Origin: Oscillospiraceae bacterium
Lineage (GTDB): Bacteria; Bacillota; Clostridia; UMGS1810
DNA length: 64,000 nt
Assembly: GCA_015068705.1 (NCBI GenBank)
Contig: SVJZ01000004.1
Location: 55,690 to 119,689, forward strand
Direction: 5' to 3'
Shown: one piece after another, positions 20,146-30,495 of the stretch
Layout of the letters: each line of letters starts with the position of its first letter
Numbering within the stretch: the first letter of the stretch is position 1
Notes under the pieces: generated by a model
The model's input: only the letters and a program-made list of their open reading frames with translations
The model's database searches: none
What the model was told of the DNA's origin: nothing
Made by a program: the position numbers and the translations under genes

Positions 20146-22248
20146 ATGACACGCGAAGAAAAAATTCTTGCTTTTATGGGCGAGAGCACTTATACCCCGT
20201 TAAACTTTGATGAACTCCGAGTGGTTTTGTGCGTGCCGGATTCGGATGTGGATAAACTGCGAAAATTACTGGATGATTTGACACTGCGTGGCGAAATTAT
20301 CCAAACCAAGCGCAACCGTTTCGCCCTGCCCGGGCGTCTGGGCTTTATCAAAGGTATTTTCCGCGCAAATGAACGTGGCTATGGTTTTGTTTGCATAGAA
20401 AGTCAGGAAGATATTTTTATCCCTGCTTCTTTGGTAAATGGCGCTATGCATCGAGATACTGTATTGGTTCGAGTGCAGTCTAAATCCGGAGCAGATGGCA
20501 AAAAACAAGAGGGCGAAATTGTTCGCATCATAGAACGAGGCAATGTTACCGTAATTGGTCGATTTGAGCAAGGTCGCGGTTGCGGATATGTTGTTCCGGA
20601 AGATAAACATCTCGCCGAAGATATTTACATTCCTGCAAGCGGAATCGGCAACGCAAAGAACGGGCAGATGGTCGAGGTTCGCATTACCCATTATCCCAAA
20701 GGTCGCCGCGGCCCTGCCGGAGAGGTGACAGAAATTCTCGGCTACGAAGATGAACCCGGAATGGATGTGCTCTGCATCCTGCGCCAATATGGTTTATCCG
20801 AAGAATTTCCCAAAAAAGTCATCTCTTCCCTCTCGGCTATTCCGGATTATCTTACCGAGGCAGATTGGGCAGGACGTGACGATTTCAGAAATGAAACCAT
20901 CATTACAATAGACGGCGCGGATGCCAAAGATCTGGATGATGCCATCCACATCCGCAAAAATGGTGATACTTTTACTCTTGGTGTTCACATTGCTGATGTA
21001 AGCCACTATGTTACCGAAAACAGCCCACTTGACCAAGAAGCCTTTCGTCGCGGCACCAGTGTTTATCCGGTTGATCGGGTTGTTCCCATGTTACCCAAAA
21101 AGCTATCCAATGGCATTTGCAGTTTAAATCCCAGTGTGGAACGATTAACTCTTTCGGTGATAATGGATGTAGATCAATCCGGCATAGTACTCTCCCACCG
21201 CATCTGCGAAGGTGTCATCAAAACAGTGGAGCGAATGACGTATGAAGATGTCACTAAAATTTTAGAGGGAGATATTTCGCTCAAAAAACAATACAAACAC
21301 ATCCTGCCACAGTTGCGTGACATGGCGGCATTGGCAAAAATTTTACGCAAAAAACGAATGGCAGAAGGCAGTATCGATTTTGATTTTCCCGAAGCCAAAA
21401 TTGTATTGGACCAAAACGGGGATCCGGCGGAGATCATTAAATACCGTCCCGGACTTGCCAATCATATTATCGAAGAATTTATGCTCCTGTGCAATCAGAC
21501 GGTTGCCGCACAATTTTCATCCATGCACACACCATTTGTCTATCGTGTGCACGAAAAGCCGTCGACTGATAAATTAAATACATTTAATGAATTTTTAAAA
21601 ACTGTGGGGTTGCGCACAAAATCCCTTATCAATCCTACCCCAAAAGATTTCGCGCGATTGTTGGAAAAGGTAAAAGGCACTGCTCAGGAAACCTTGGTTT
21701 CGCAGGTGATGTTACGTTCGCTCATGAAAGCGCGCTATTCTCCCGACAATCTGGGGCATTTTGGGTTGGCGTTTTCTGACTATTGCCATTTCACTTCCCC
21801 CATCCGTCGATATCCCGATCTGCTCATACACCGCATCATCAAAGAATGCTTGGTTGCTCCACTTTCATCCAAACGGGAACGCTATTTGACCAACTTTGTC
21901 AACAAAGCAGCCATTGCATCGAGCGATGCAGAAATCAATGCCCAGGAAGCAGAACGCGAAGCGGAAGACATGAAAAAAGCGGCATATATGTATGCCAAGA
22001 TTGGTTGCGATTATACCGGCACCATAACGTCTATCACATCATTTGGTTTTTTTGTAGAACTGGAAAATACCGTAGAAGGCTTGGTTCGTCTTTCCGACCT
22101 TGATGATTATTACACCTTTGCGGAGCGAGATATGTCCCTTATTGGTGAACATTCCGGAAAACGCTATCAAATCGGCGATAAGGTAAATATTACAGTAGCA
22201 CGGGTGAGTGTTCCCGAACGACAAATAGACTTTGTATTAAACGACTGA
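20146..22248 (+). CDS. rnr: Ribonuclease R
   Basis: 3'-to-5' exoribonuclease of 700 residues. The order is a winged-helix-like N-terminus, two cold-shock domains (about 60-220), the RNB catalytic domain with the metal-binding [13 protein letters not shown] (around residue 260), and a C-terminal S1 domain ([17 protein letters not shown] onward). The ATG at 20146 follows GGAAGGAA. An earlier in-frame start at 20065 overlaps the promoter's transcription start and is unlikely. The gene is followed by smpB with a 14-bp gap, the usual pairing: both act in trans-translation and decay of faulty mRNA. Confidence 0.96.
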   Translation: MTREEKILAFMGESTYTPLNFDELRVVLCVPDSDVDKLRKLLDDLTLRGEIIQTKRNRFALPGRLGFIKGIFRANERGYGFVCIESQEDIFIPASLVNGAMHRDTVLVRVQSKSGADGKKQEGEIVRIIERGNVTVIGRFEQGRGCGYVVPEDKHLAEDIYIPASGIGNAKNGQMVEVRITHYPKGRRGPAGEVTEILGYEDEPGMDVLCILRQYGLSEEFPKKVISSLSAIPDYLTEADWAGRDDFRNETIITIDGADAKDLDDAIHIRKNGDTFTLGVHIADVSHYVTENSPLDQEAFRRGTSVYPVDRVVPMLPKKLSNGICSLNPSVERLTLSVIMDVDQSGIVLSHRICEGVIKTVERMTYEDVTKILEGDISLKKQYKHILPQLRDMAALAKILRKKRMAEGSIDFDFPEAKIVLDQNGDPAEIIKYRPGLANHIIEEFMLLCNQTVAAQFSSMHTPFVYRVHEKPSTDKLNTFNEFLKTVGLRTKSLINPTPKDFARLLEKVKGTAQETLVSQVMLRSLMKARYSPDNLGHFGLAFSDYCHFTSPIRRYPDLLIHRIIKECLVAPLSSKRERYLTNFVNKAAIASSDAEINAQEAEREAEDMKKAAYMYAKIGCDYTGTITSITSFGFFVELENTVEGLVRLSDLDDYYTFAERDMSLIGEHSGKRYQIGDKVNITVARVSVPERQIDFVLND

Positions 22249-22262
22249 AAGGAGTCTCCCTC

Positions 22263-22721
22263 ATGGAAACGACAAAATTGATTGCACAAAACAAACGTGC
22301 CCGTCACGATTATTTCATCGAGGAAACATACGAGTGCGGTATAGAGCTCTACGGAACCGAGGTAAAATCACTGCGTCAGGGGCAGACAAACCTGCGTGAT
22401 TCCTATGCCTCCATCCGCAATGGCGAAGTAATCGTAAAACAGTTGCATATCAGCCCCTATGAAAAAGGAAACATTTTTAACCGCGATCCCATGCGGGAGC
22501 GCCGGTTGCTATTGCACAAAGCAGAAATCAGAAAACTCATCGGCAAAACCAAGGAAGACGGCTATTCCCTCATCCCCCTTCGACTTTATCTCAAAGGTTC
22601 TTTGGTCAAGCTGGAGCTTGCACTGGCAAGGGGTAAAAAACTTTACGATAAGCGTGATGATATGGCAGCGCGAGATGCCAAACGCCAAATAGATCGCAAA
22701 TTAAAAGAATACAATCGCTGA
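22263..22721 (+). CDS. smpB: tmRNA-binding protein SmpB
   Basis: 152 residues. [33 protein letters not shown] and the C-terminal [10 protein letters not shown] are the family blocks. It delivers tmRNA to stalled ribosomes. AAAGGAG precedes the ATG. The tmRNA gene (ssrA) is not seen in this window. Ends in a strong terminator. Confidence 0.97.
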   Translation: METTKLIAQNKRARHDYFIEETYECGIELYGTEVKSLRQGQTNLRDSYASIRNGEVIVKQLHISPYEKGNIFNRDPMRERRLLLHKAEIRKLIGKTKEDGYSLIPLRLYLKGSLVKLELALARGKKLYDKRDDMAARDAKRQIDRKLKEYNR

Positions 22722-22731
22722 GTGAAAACAG

Positions 22732-22772
22732 AAAAACGACTTGTCTTTTGATAGACAGGTCGTTTTATTTTT
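22732..22772. terminator. Bidirectional terminator between smpB and the YgjV-like gene
   Basis: AAAACGAC (22733-22740) pairs with GTCGTTTT (22759-22766), with a longer inner stem, followed by ATTTTT on the plus strand. The minus strand also has a T-run. Confidence 0.88.
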
Positions 22773-23307
22773 AGGCTTTTTTGGATGTTTTCTTGTTTTT
22801 TCGCGCCGTCTTAATATCGTGCAGCGCAATCGCCAAAAAGGTCGCAACAAATAGGACGATATGCGTAAGGAGGTTTGCGTATGCACCGGCAAGGAAATCA
22901 TAAAAAATCCAAATGGTGGAATTAAATGCATAGAGTACTCGATAATATTTTGCCTCGTTTTGGACGATACTCAATACAAACAACATGGACGCCGCCAGTG
23001 CCAGAACATCATACCATGCGCCAAACGTAATCAGATTGATACTCAAAAATCCTACTGCATATACTGCGACCAACCATGTCGGAATCTTTTTGTCCTTGAT
23101 ATCAAATACATAGTTGATGCAACCTAGAACACAAGCGGCGAAGCATATTGCCGCGCCGCTGTGTCCGCCTATGAGCAAATAGCTGGTTCCAACCAACAGA
23201 TTGCCCGAAAAATTTAATGTGAGAATGGTGCGCATCTTTTTGCCAAATGGCTCAATTAAGCCTAATATAATGGAAATAAAAGATGCTATATATGATATGA
23301 ATTCCAT
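22771..23307 (-). CDS. YgjV-like membrane protein
   Basis: 178 residues, mostly hydrophobic, with about six membrane helices and a basic C-terminal tail (KTARKNKKTSKKA). It begins EFISYIASFISIILGLIEP and has the repeating 'N..G..L' helix pattern seen in the YgjV family, whose function is unknown. GGGAGG precedes the ATG at 23307. It lies 41 bp after the SLH protein gene on the same strand and may be the last gene of that unit. Confidence 0.75.
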   Translation of the reverse strand: MEFISYIASFISIILGLIEPFGKKMRTILTLNFSGNLLVGTSYLLIGGHSGAAICFAACVLGCINYVFDIKDKKIPTWLVAVYAVGFLSINLITFGAWYDVLALAASMLFVLSIVQNEAKYYRVLYAFNSTIWIFYDFLAGAYANLLTHIVLFVATFLAIALHDIKTARKNKKTSKKA

Positions 23308-23348
23308 CGTTCCTCCCAAGATGTCTTTTGTTAGATGTATGGTTGATA

Positions 23349-26123
23349 TCAGTTACTTGCAGCCGGATAGAATGCAAGTGCACGGATATCACGCTGCAGA
23401 CATCTTGCCACAACACGGTCTGCATTGTCAAAACCGGAGTTGTAAATGGTATTCAAATCCGCAGCGGTAATCTTTTCAAATGATTCGGTCCGTTCGTTAT
23501 AACGCACCAAAGTAGATACATTCATTACCGGGAAAGCGATAACACCACTGTTATCAATACTATCAGTCAAATCGTTATCATCTACTAGTATAGAAATAAC
23601 CGAATCAGAGAAATCAATCAGTTTTCCTTTTGCACAGAAAAAGTCTTCACCAAACTTTTGAGGAGTAAGGAAGTATTTTTTATCTTGTTCCGGAGCAATA
23701 CAAGCCCAATCTAAATAATCAATCTCGGGTACGATATTTGTAATAACGTTACCCGAACGAGCAATTCTTGCCATATCACCCGGTTTGAGATCATAACCTT
23801 TTGTAGTATATTCTTCTTGTGCTTTTTCACTAAGTAATGCCGTCTCAAATGCGGGAGTAATACCGGTACCACTAAATGATGTAAAGCTGATTTTCTTCAC
23901 CGGAATACCATCTTCATTGATGGAATTGACAATGCGGTCAATTACAATTACCGGAGAATATCTGTCAGTTGTACCCAAGCCTTTATCTGCGGAAGTCGCA
24001 TAATATACCATTGCGCCGGCATCTCTGTTCTTGGCGATGTCATATACAGCCACCGTAATTTTAGTATTATTTTCGCTTGTAACATCGCCAACCGAAACCA
24101 TGTCAAAATCATCCGGATCCAAATCATAGGTCCTTGCGCTTGTTTCGGTCTGAACTGCAGGCGGAACACGGAAAATCTTCATAGTACGAGGCACCAGCGA
24201 GGGCGAAAAAATGGTGGTATAAGAAGACGTGGTTCTGGAAGTCTCTACAATATCTTCGTGACGCAACAAACTGTTTTTGGGATCAATCTCAAGATTTGCC
24301 GAATAATATGTTCTGAAAAATTCTTCCTTGTCTGCAATGCTTACCCCGAAACGTTGTGCGATGGTTTCTTCGGTATCGATGCAAGCAACTTTGCCGTTGG
24401 AATCAAATGAATACTTAATCAATCGCGGATACAATTTTGCATACACTTCGCTCGAACGATCTTCAAACGATTTAATGGAAACTCTGTTTCCGTCAAGCAT
24501 AAATGTGTCGTTGAAATACACATAATCCTTGCGACCATCCTCAAAGAGCAAAGCCATAGCATATGTACCGAACGAACCATACTCGGTCACCTTCATCAGG
24601 AATCCGTACCGCATGTTGTTTTCACTCGAATCAAAGTAAATGAGCTTGTTGTCGGGAGTCAGATATGCAACTACATAACTGCCAATCGGCACAAATCTGT
24701 TGTGTGCACCAGCATACTCGGTTTTTTCATAGGTTTTTTCGCCGATGGTCACAGTGCCGTCTGCCTCGGTGGAATATTCGGAGATGGTACCCGAAACCTC
24801 GTTGGAGAAACCAATCAGACGTACATATTCTTCATCGCGGCTCATAATTACTGCAAAGGAGTTGTAACTCTCCAGATCATTGAGCGTGCACGGTTTCAAA
24901 ACGCCATTTTCGTTGATGAAATACTCATAGATATTGGAAGTATCATCCAGTCGAACTTTCATATCCGCGCTTTCACCATAGGTGTGTTTGTTTTTGTCCG
25001 AAACAGACAATGCGAGTGCGTTTACATCATCGCAAATCATATATTCGGGTTTCTCGATATTTACAATATCATAATTGCCGTCGCGGTTGTTATCGATAAG
25101 CAAAATCGTTCCGTCAAGTGTTTCAAAATCCGCATCAGTAAAGTCAACACGGAGCTTTCTGTTCCAGATAACCGAATAACGATTGGAAAGATAATATTTT
25201 ACCATCTTTCCTTCTTCCTCAACCTCTAAAACAAATCCGTTTTTGTTTACATCCGCCGTGTTAAACTGCGCATAAACATTATCAGCGGTATCAAAATAGA
25301 GGATTTCTTCGTCTTCGCCGTTGTAATCATACACATATGCTTCGATGCTGCTTCCCAGACAATCCTCAATACGGCGTACACCGTCAGTCAAATCCGGAGA
25401 AACTGCAAAGGAAACACCGTTGATGCTCACATATCCTTCTTCCACCGTGCGGATGTCCTGATAGATAGAAGAAATGGTGTTTGCAGTTATTACACCGCTG
25501 ACCGAACGCACGTTGTGGTAGACCAAAAATCCGTTTGCAGTATCTGCAATATTAATCTGATTTGAGGTAAAGGGACGATTGGGATGCGCTTCCAACATTT
25601 CAAAAAGAATGCCGGGAATTACTTTGCCCGAAAGCTGAGTTGCATCATCCAGCGAAATTCCCAAAGACTGTGCACACAGGATATATCCATACGGGAAACC
25701 ACCCATTTCCTGCGCAACAAAATCGTATCCAAGTGCAGATACCATCATCTTCGCCATCTCGGGCGCAGTGATGATGTTGTTTGGATTAAAGCGGTCGCTC
25801 TTGGACAATACACCCAACTGATACAATACACCAATTGCAGTGTAATAGGAATCTTCCGATTTCACATCCTCAAAAGGCATTTCTCCGTTAAATGCGACAT
25901 CTGCAAGCCGGACTGCCTGATAGATATAGGCGGCAAAATCGGCACGGGTAACGATAGCCTTTCCGGTATCAACCTCTACCCCCAATGCCGAGAGCAGTCT
26001 GACTTGGTTCTGGTCATTGGTTGCAACCTTAACGGCACCAAAAGATGTCATCGGCATGACAACAGTAAGTGCCATTGCTATTGCAAGCAACGCAGAAATA
26101 AAACTCCTCCATTGTTTCTTCAT
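23349..26123 (-). CDS. Large secreted protein with N-terminal SLH-like repeats
   Basis: 924 residues. The signal peptide (SALLAIAMALTVVMPMTSFGA) is followed by two SLH-like units. The first is VTRADFAAYIYQAV...MPFEDVKSEDSYYTAIGVLYQLGVL. The second is FNPNNIITAPEMAKMMVSALGYD. SLH units bind pyruvylated secondary cell-wall polymers. The remaining 750 or so residues are beta-rich, with repeating short blocks such as YVRLIGFSNEVSG and YVVAYLTPDNKLIY, and match no family I recognise. The position at the downstream end of the polysaccharide locus suggests a cell-surface role, for example holding substrate or enzymes near the wall. That role is inference. Confidence 0.72.
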   Translation of the reverse strand: MKKQWRSFISALLAIAMALTVVMPMTSFGAVKVATNDQNQVRLLSALGVEVDTGKAIVTRADFAAYIYQAVRLADVAFNGEMPFEDVKSEDSYYTAIGVLYQLGVLSKSDRFNPNNIITAPEMAKMMVSALGYDFVAQEMGGFPYGYILCAQSLGISLDDATQLSGKVIPGILFEMLEAHPNRPFTSNQINIADTANGFLVYHNVRSVSGVITANTISSIYQDIRTVEEGYVSINGVSFAVSPDLTDGVRRIEDCLGSSIEAYVYDYNGEDEEILYFDTADNVYAQFNTADVNKNGFVLEVEEEGKMVKYYLSNRYSVIWNRKLRVDFTDADFETLDGTILLIDNNRDGNYDIVNIEKPEYMICDDVNALALSVSDKNKHTYGESADMKVRLDDTSNIYEYFINENGVLKPCTLNDLESYNSFAVIMSRDEEYVRLIGFSNEVSGTISEYSTEADGTVTIGEKTYEKTEYAGAHNRFVPIGSYVVAYLTPDNKLIYFDSSENNMRYGFLMKVTEYGSFGTYAMALLFEDGRKDYVYFNDTFMLDGNRVSIKSFEDRSSEVYAKLYPRLIKYSFDSNGKVACIDTEETIAQRFGVSIADKEEFFRTYYSANLEIDPKNSLLRHEDIVETSRTTSSYTTIFSPSLVPRTMKIFRVPPAVQTETSARTYDLDPDDFDMVSVGDVTSENNTKITVAVYDIAKNRDAGAMVYYATSADKGLGTTDRYSPVIVIDRIVNSINEDGIPVKKISFTSFSGTGITPAFETALLSEKAQEEYTTKGYDLKPGDMARIARSGNVITNIVPEIDYLDWACIAPEQDKKYFLTPQKFGEDFFCAKGKLIDFSDSVISILVDDNDLTDSIDNSGVIAFPVMNVSTLVRYNERTESFEKITAADLNTIYNSGFDNADRVVARCLQRDIRALAFYPAASN

Positions 26124-26155
26124 GTTTCATCTACATCCTTTCGTTATAGTGTAAC

Positions 26156-28168
26156 TTACATTGTATGGCTATAAAAACTTTTTCCCTCTATTGTGTGTTC
26201 CTTGTCAGCAACTGTGATTTTTTGCGGACGGTTGCTGAAATTATATGCAAACAGATAATCCTGATCATCTGCCGCTTTCCACATTACGGCATATACTGCC
26301 GGGAAGGTATCCACAAAGGGCTTGCCATCTTCCCTTTTTAGCTGCCATTCAATACTGCAGGTTTCGCAATCGACATCGAGCACCTCATACGGACGTCCAT
26401 ACAACAGAACATCCTTATGTGCTTTGAAAAAGTCTACAGCGCGTTTTGTCGCCGCCAGATGCTCTTTTCCGGCTGCCAGTTCTTCAGCTGTTCCTGCCTC
26501 TATACTTGGTATAAAACCCCATAAAGTATTTTTCATCAAGTAATATTCGAATTGTTCGGCAGGTTTATCAAATCTGCAAATGGAGCCATACCCCAGAGCA
26601 TAATCACCATAAATCATACCAAACAATGGTACCGACTCGGTAATTCCCGCTCCTACCATGTCGTTAAAACCGCTTTGCTGGAAATTGATATCCAGTACCA
26701 AAAACAGATCAAAAACATCTATGTAAGTTTCACAACAGCTCTCGGTGGTAATGAATCGTTCCTTACCCAACAAGGTTTTGATGTCCCGTAACATGGTGTG
26801 ATAAGAATCATTCCACCAGAAACCACCGCCTCTTGGGTGCGGATGATTCTCATCAAAACAGAGTCTTGCATTAAATGAACCAATCTGGTCCAGATATGCA
26901 CCATCAAACCCTTCGTCCATGATAAATTCTCTGCACATATCCACCATCTTGTTTTGAAATACTGCGCAGGAAGGACAAATGGTGGTCAGGTTTTGTGCTG
27001 CAGTCCATGGCTCGTTGAGAATTTCTCCGGTTTGATCTTTTACTGCCGCTGCATGAATGTTAAGCTCTTCAAAAGATTTGGTCTTTTTCTCCCATAACCG
27101 TCCATTGGTATAAGGGATTTTGACGATTCCCTCTTTATCAAACTTCTTATTCCATTCCTTTAACGTTTCCGGCCAACCCATTGCTCTGCATTCATCATTG
27201 AAATAATCCGGGGTGTCCCAATCGTGTTCTGGGTTGAGATTCCAGCCATACCAATGCAGGGCAAGATTGCAATCCATGGTATCCCGCAAAAACAGTGATG
27301 TATCAAAATATTCCTGGGTTCGTACCCCTAGCATATCATTGGTGTGATTTACACGCCACAAATCTGTTTTTTTGACGTTTTCGGGTATGTGTTTTTCTGT
27401 CAGACGTCTTTTGCACCACTTCTGTTCTATCGCCCATTTTCGGTAAATTTGTGTGGCAACCTGCCAATCCCCCTCAAACATCTGTAGCACAAACTCATAT
27501 GGCATGCAGTAGTTGCTGGTTTTGCCCATGTTGGCAGGATAATTGGTCACCACAAAATCCAATCCGTTCGTTTTCTCATTATATCGGTAAGTGTAGCTCT
27601 TGATGTATGCCTCTGCATCCTCGGTAGCAAAATAATATCCATACTCCTCTGGGCTGTAGAATGAAGCATACTGGAAGGAAAGCCCTGCCGGATAATCGTT
27701 GGTATATTCGTATTTTCCTCTTCCCATCCAGAACGGTGTTTCCAAGCCCTTGCTCAACAGATTTTCAACCGGGTTTTTAATAATACATCCGTTCTGCCAG
27801 GTGGTGAGCATATAATTTTCCTTGGAGAATTTCATCCCTTCCACAATGGGAAATTCCACTTCATTTACTGCGTTTTCTCCATACAAATCCACATTGATTC
27901 CAAAATAGATTTTTTCAAACTCAGTACGCAAGGTAACAGTAACGGTTGCTGCATCGCTTTTCCAAAACAACTTTCGCATATTACCATAACTTTGGACCCA
28001 AAACTCCTTCATATCAGCAATGGTAAGTTCCCCGTTTACCGTGTGCACACACCAGAATTTGCTACGAATGTCAACACTGCGGTTGTTATATTCAATTTTT
28101 TCAAGATAACCTTTTTCCTGGTCAAAAAGCAGTTTGGTTTGATTGTTGCCAAAGTTCATATACTCCAT
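26156..28168 (-). CDS. DUF6259-like putative glycoside hydrolase (copy 1)
   Basis: 670 residues with no signal peptide, so probably cytoplasmic. The N-terminal third is beta-rich (a galactose-mutarotase-like sandwich would fit). A (beta/alpha)8-like part follows. Conserved clusters include NLALHWYGWN, GFDGAYLDQIG (Asp near 427, placed like a catalytic nucleophile at a barrel strand end), HPHPRGGGFWWNDSYH and TTESCCETYIDVFD (Glu near 476 and 480). This pattern fits what I recall as DUF6259, related to retaining hydrolases. GGAGG precedes the ATG at 28168. A paralog lies at 30496-32517, on the other side of the rhamnosidase. No substrate is known. Confidence 0.7.
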   Translation of the reverse strand: MEYMNFGNNQTKLLFDQEKGYLEKIEYNNRSVDIRSKFWCVHTVNGELTIADMKEFWVQSYGNMRKLFWKSDAATVTVTLRTEFEKIYFGINVDLYGENAVNEVEFPIVEGMKFSKENYMLTTWQNGCIIKNPVENLLSKGLETPFWMGRGKYEYTNDYPAGLSFQYASFYSPEEYGYYFATEDAEAYIKSYTYRYNEKTNGLDFVVTNYPANMGKTSNYCMPYEFVLQMFEGDWQVATQIYRKWAIEQKWCKRRLTEKHIPENVKKTDLWRVNHTNDMLGVRTQEYFDTSLFLRDTMDCNLALHWYGWNLNPEHDWDTPDYFNDECRAMGWPETLKEWNKKFDKEGIVKIPYTNGRLWEKKTKSFEELNIHAAAVKDQTGEILNEPWTAAQNLTTICPSCAVFQNKMVDMCREFIMDEGFDGAYLDQIGSFNARLCFDENHPHPRGGGFWWNDSYHTMLRDIKTLLGKERFITTESCCETYIDVFDLFLVLDINFQQSGFNDMVGAGITESVPLFGMIYGDYALGYGSICRFDKPAEQFEYYLMKNTLWGFIPSIEAGTAEELAAGKEHLAATKRAVDFFKAHKDVLLYGRPYEVLDVDCETCSIEWQLKREDGKPFVDTFPAVYAVMWKAADDQDYLFAYNFSNRPQKITVADKEHTIEGKSFYSHTM

Positions 28169-28190
28169 GTGTCTGTCCTCCAAAAAATAC

Positions 28191-30452
28191 TTATTTTATA
28201 ATCTCGATACCACTATCTGCACGAACCGTTGTGATAACTTCACCGTCTTTGCGTTCGCATCTTACGAAAATGCTGCCGGATACCGTATCGAGTGTATATT
28301 CCAGAAAATCCATTTCCTCGGGAAGCAACGGCGCAATCCGCACCTTCCGAAATCCCGGCGCAAGCTGATGGATACCTGCAAGATATTGCATAATCCAGCG
28401 GTCAACCGCACCAAAGGTGTAATGGCAAAAGGATCTGGATACATCAATTTCCCACGATTCGGGTAAACTGTCCATACAAAGTCTTCGCATATTGTCCCAA
28501 CCGGGATAGCCCTTTACATTCAATACCTTGTATGCAATATCATGGTGCCCCATTTCGGTTAAAACCATGGGCAGATACTGACTGCAACCCAATCCCATCC
28601 ACGGATGGTAATCATTTGCCTCCAAATCTTTTGGCACATGTGCTAAAATTGCCTCACGGTGTTTTTCTTCCGGAATGCCAAATGCCAGAGCAATCACTTG
28701 CGGTGCCTGCCGATAATCATCATAGCGTTCGCACCGGTAAAACATCCGTTTCGAATCAAAATACGTTTCGTTATATAATGCAATCAAGCGACGCCGTTCA
28801 GCAGCATACTCCGCTGCATGGTCATCTTTTCCCAAAGCATCCGCAATCTTTTCCATAAACTCAAAAATGCGGATTTGCAACGCACTGGCAACGAGATCGG
28901 GCCCTTCGGGCGGTACTGCCTTGGCTGTCATCGGGTCACCTGTCGGCGCAAGCCAATCCCCCGTTCCCATGGTGTGCAGTTTTCCGTTGTCAAATTCCAT
29001 TGCATACAAAATATATTTTCGCAATGCACCATAATGTTCTTTGAGAATATCTATATCATTATAACACCAATACATTCTGTAGGTCAATTCCACATAGCAG
29101 AGATCTTGTGACGGAACCGGTCCGCAAACATCCTGCCAACTTGTAAATCCGCTCAATCCCCATCCCGGTGTTGGGACAATACAGGGAATTTCTCCCGATT
29201 CTATCTGTGCATCCCGAAAATCTTCCAGCCATTTACGATAAAACAAACGCATATCATAATTGAATAAAATACCCGGATGACTTGCACAAGCATCCCCTGC
29301 CCAACCATGCTTTTCAAATACCGGTGTATCGGTAGGAATACCGTGAAAATTACAAAGTCCGGTATGACGGAAGGCATTGTGAATCCAGTTGATCAGTTCG
29401 TTTGAGCAGCGAAAATCATTGATGCTTTCTACCTCGCTGTGAACAAAACAACCCACTGCATCATCTACGGTAAGATGATCAATTCCATCCACCTGCACAT
29501 AATAAAATCCTTTATATGAAAACATAGGGCGGTAAACCATAGGAATTCCTGAGCTGATGAAATAATCTCTTTGCAAGCGCCCATTCGGGGTAACTTCTTG
29601 TTTCAGCAACACCTCCGCCTTAACCTCGTCTTCATCAACATGAATGGAATTGGCGGTAGTACGTTCTGCATACTGGATAGAAACCTCTCTGCCTTCCGGA
29701 CAATTTATGTTAAGCTCAATCCAACCGGTGATGTAGGTATCAAACTTATAAACAAACACCTTGTCACGGATTTTGGTACAACTGATGGGGGCGATTTTCT
29801 TTTCAATGATAATCGGATCGGTATAATCAAACTTTAATTGTCCTTTCGGGGCTTCAACAATCGCACATAGCTCCCAACCGGTGCTTTCGGCTTGCAGCCA
29901 TGCCGGGTCATGCAATCTGGCGTCAAAGGTTTCGCCCATATACATACAATCCTGCATAATACCGCTCGGTTTTGTCTGCCAGCTTTCATCGGTAACCAGC
30001 GTTTCTGTCGTGCCATCGGTATAGGTAATCTCCAATACGGCAATCATTTTTACCGCATCAATCCAAGGTGCGGTTTCTCCGTTCCAGGGGGTGCCGACGG
30101 TATTGTATGCATATCTGCCGCGGCCCAACACAAAGACGAACACGTTCTCGCCTTTGCAGAGTTTTTCTGAAACGGAATATTTGTTGTAATAAACCGTTTT
30201 GTTGTAATCCGAAACATTTGGCGCAAATACAATTCGTTCATCCAAGGACGCACCATTCACAAAACCCTCATACTGTCCCATACCGGTTACAGAAAGAGTT
30301 GCTTCCTCTACATCTTTTTCCAAAACAAATCGTTTGCGCACCAGGGGTGCAGGAGCACTTTCATTTCCGGTTACTCCTGCCCTGCCAATCCATTTTGCAC
30401 CGGATGTCACAAAAATTTCGCCGTATTCTCTTTTGATATCAATCGCCCTCAT
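28191..30452 (-). CDS. Alpha-L-rhamnosidase, GH78 family
   Basis: 753 residues without a signal peptide. The N-terminal beta domains (about 1-330) include WIGRAGV...PLVRKRF and VFVFVLGRGRYAY. The (alpha/alpha)6 catalytic domain includes TDTPVFEKHGWAGDA (374-388, Glu380 as the likely general acid), TMGTGDWLAP (494-503) and SLPESWE (662-668, Glu668 as the likely general base). A C-terminal beta sandwich (GFRKVRIAPLLP) closes it. It would remove terminal alpha-L-rhamnose from imported oligosaccharides. It sits between two DUF6259-like genes with gaps of 22 and 43 bp, so it is co-expressed with them. Confidence 0.88.
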   Translation of the reverse strand: MRAIDIKREYGEIFVTSGAKWIGRAGVTGNESAPAPLVRKRFVLEKDVEEATLSVTGMGQYEGFVNGASLDERIVFAPNVSDYNKTVYYNKYSVSEKLCKGENVFVFVLGRGRYAYNTVGTPWNGETAPWIDAVKMIAVLEITYTDGTTETLVTDESWQTKPSGIMQDCMYMGETFDARLHDPAWLQAESTGWELCAIVEAPKGQLKFDYTDPIIIEKKIAPISCTKIRDKVFVYKFDTYITGWIELNINCPEGREVSIQYAERTTANSIHVDEDEVKAEVLLKQEVTPNGRLQRDYFISSGIPMVYRPMFSYKGFYYVQVDGIDHLTVDDAVGCFVHSEVESINDFRCSNELINWIHNAFRHTGLCNFHGIPTDTPVFEKHGWAGDACASHPGILFNYDMRLFYRKWLEDFRDAQIESGEIPCIVPTPGWGLSGFTSWQDVCGPVPSQDLCYVELTYRMYWCYNDIDILKEHYGALRKYILYAMEFDNGKLHTMGTGDWLAPTGDPMTAKAVPPEGPDLVASALQIRIFEFMEKIADALGKDDHAAEYAAERRRLIALYNETYFDSKRMFYRCERYDDYRQAPQVIALAFGIPEEKHREAILAHVPKDLEANDYHPWMGLGCSQYLPMVLTEMGHHDIAYKVLNVKGYPGWDNMRRLCMDSLPESWEIDVSRSFCHYTFGAVDRWIMQYLAGIHQLAPGFRKVRIAPLLPEEMDFLEYTLDTVSGSIFVRCERKDGEVITTVRADSGIEIIK

Positions 30453-30495
30453 GACATCATCCCCCAGTTTCGAAATAACAACACGTCTTCTGCCT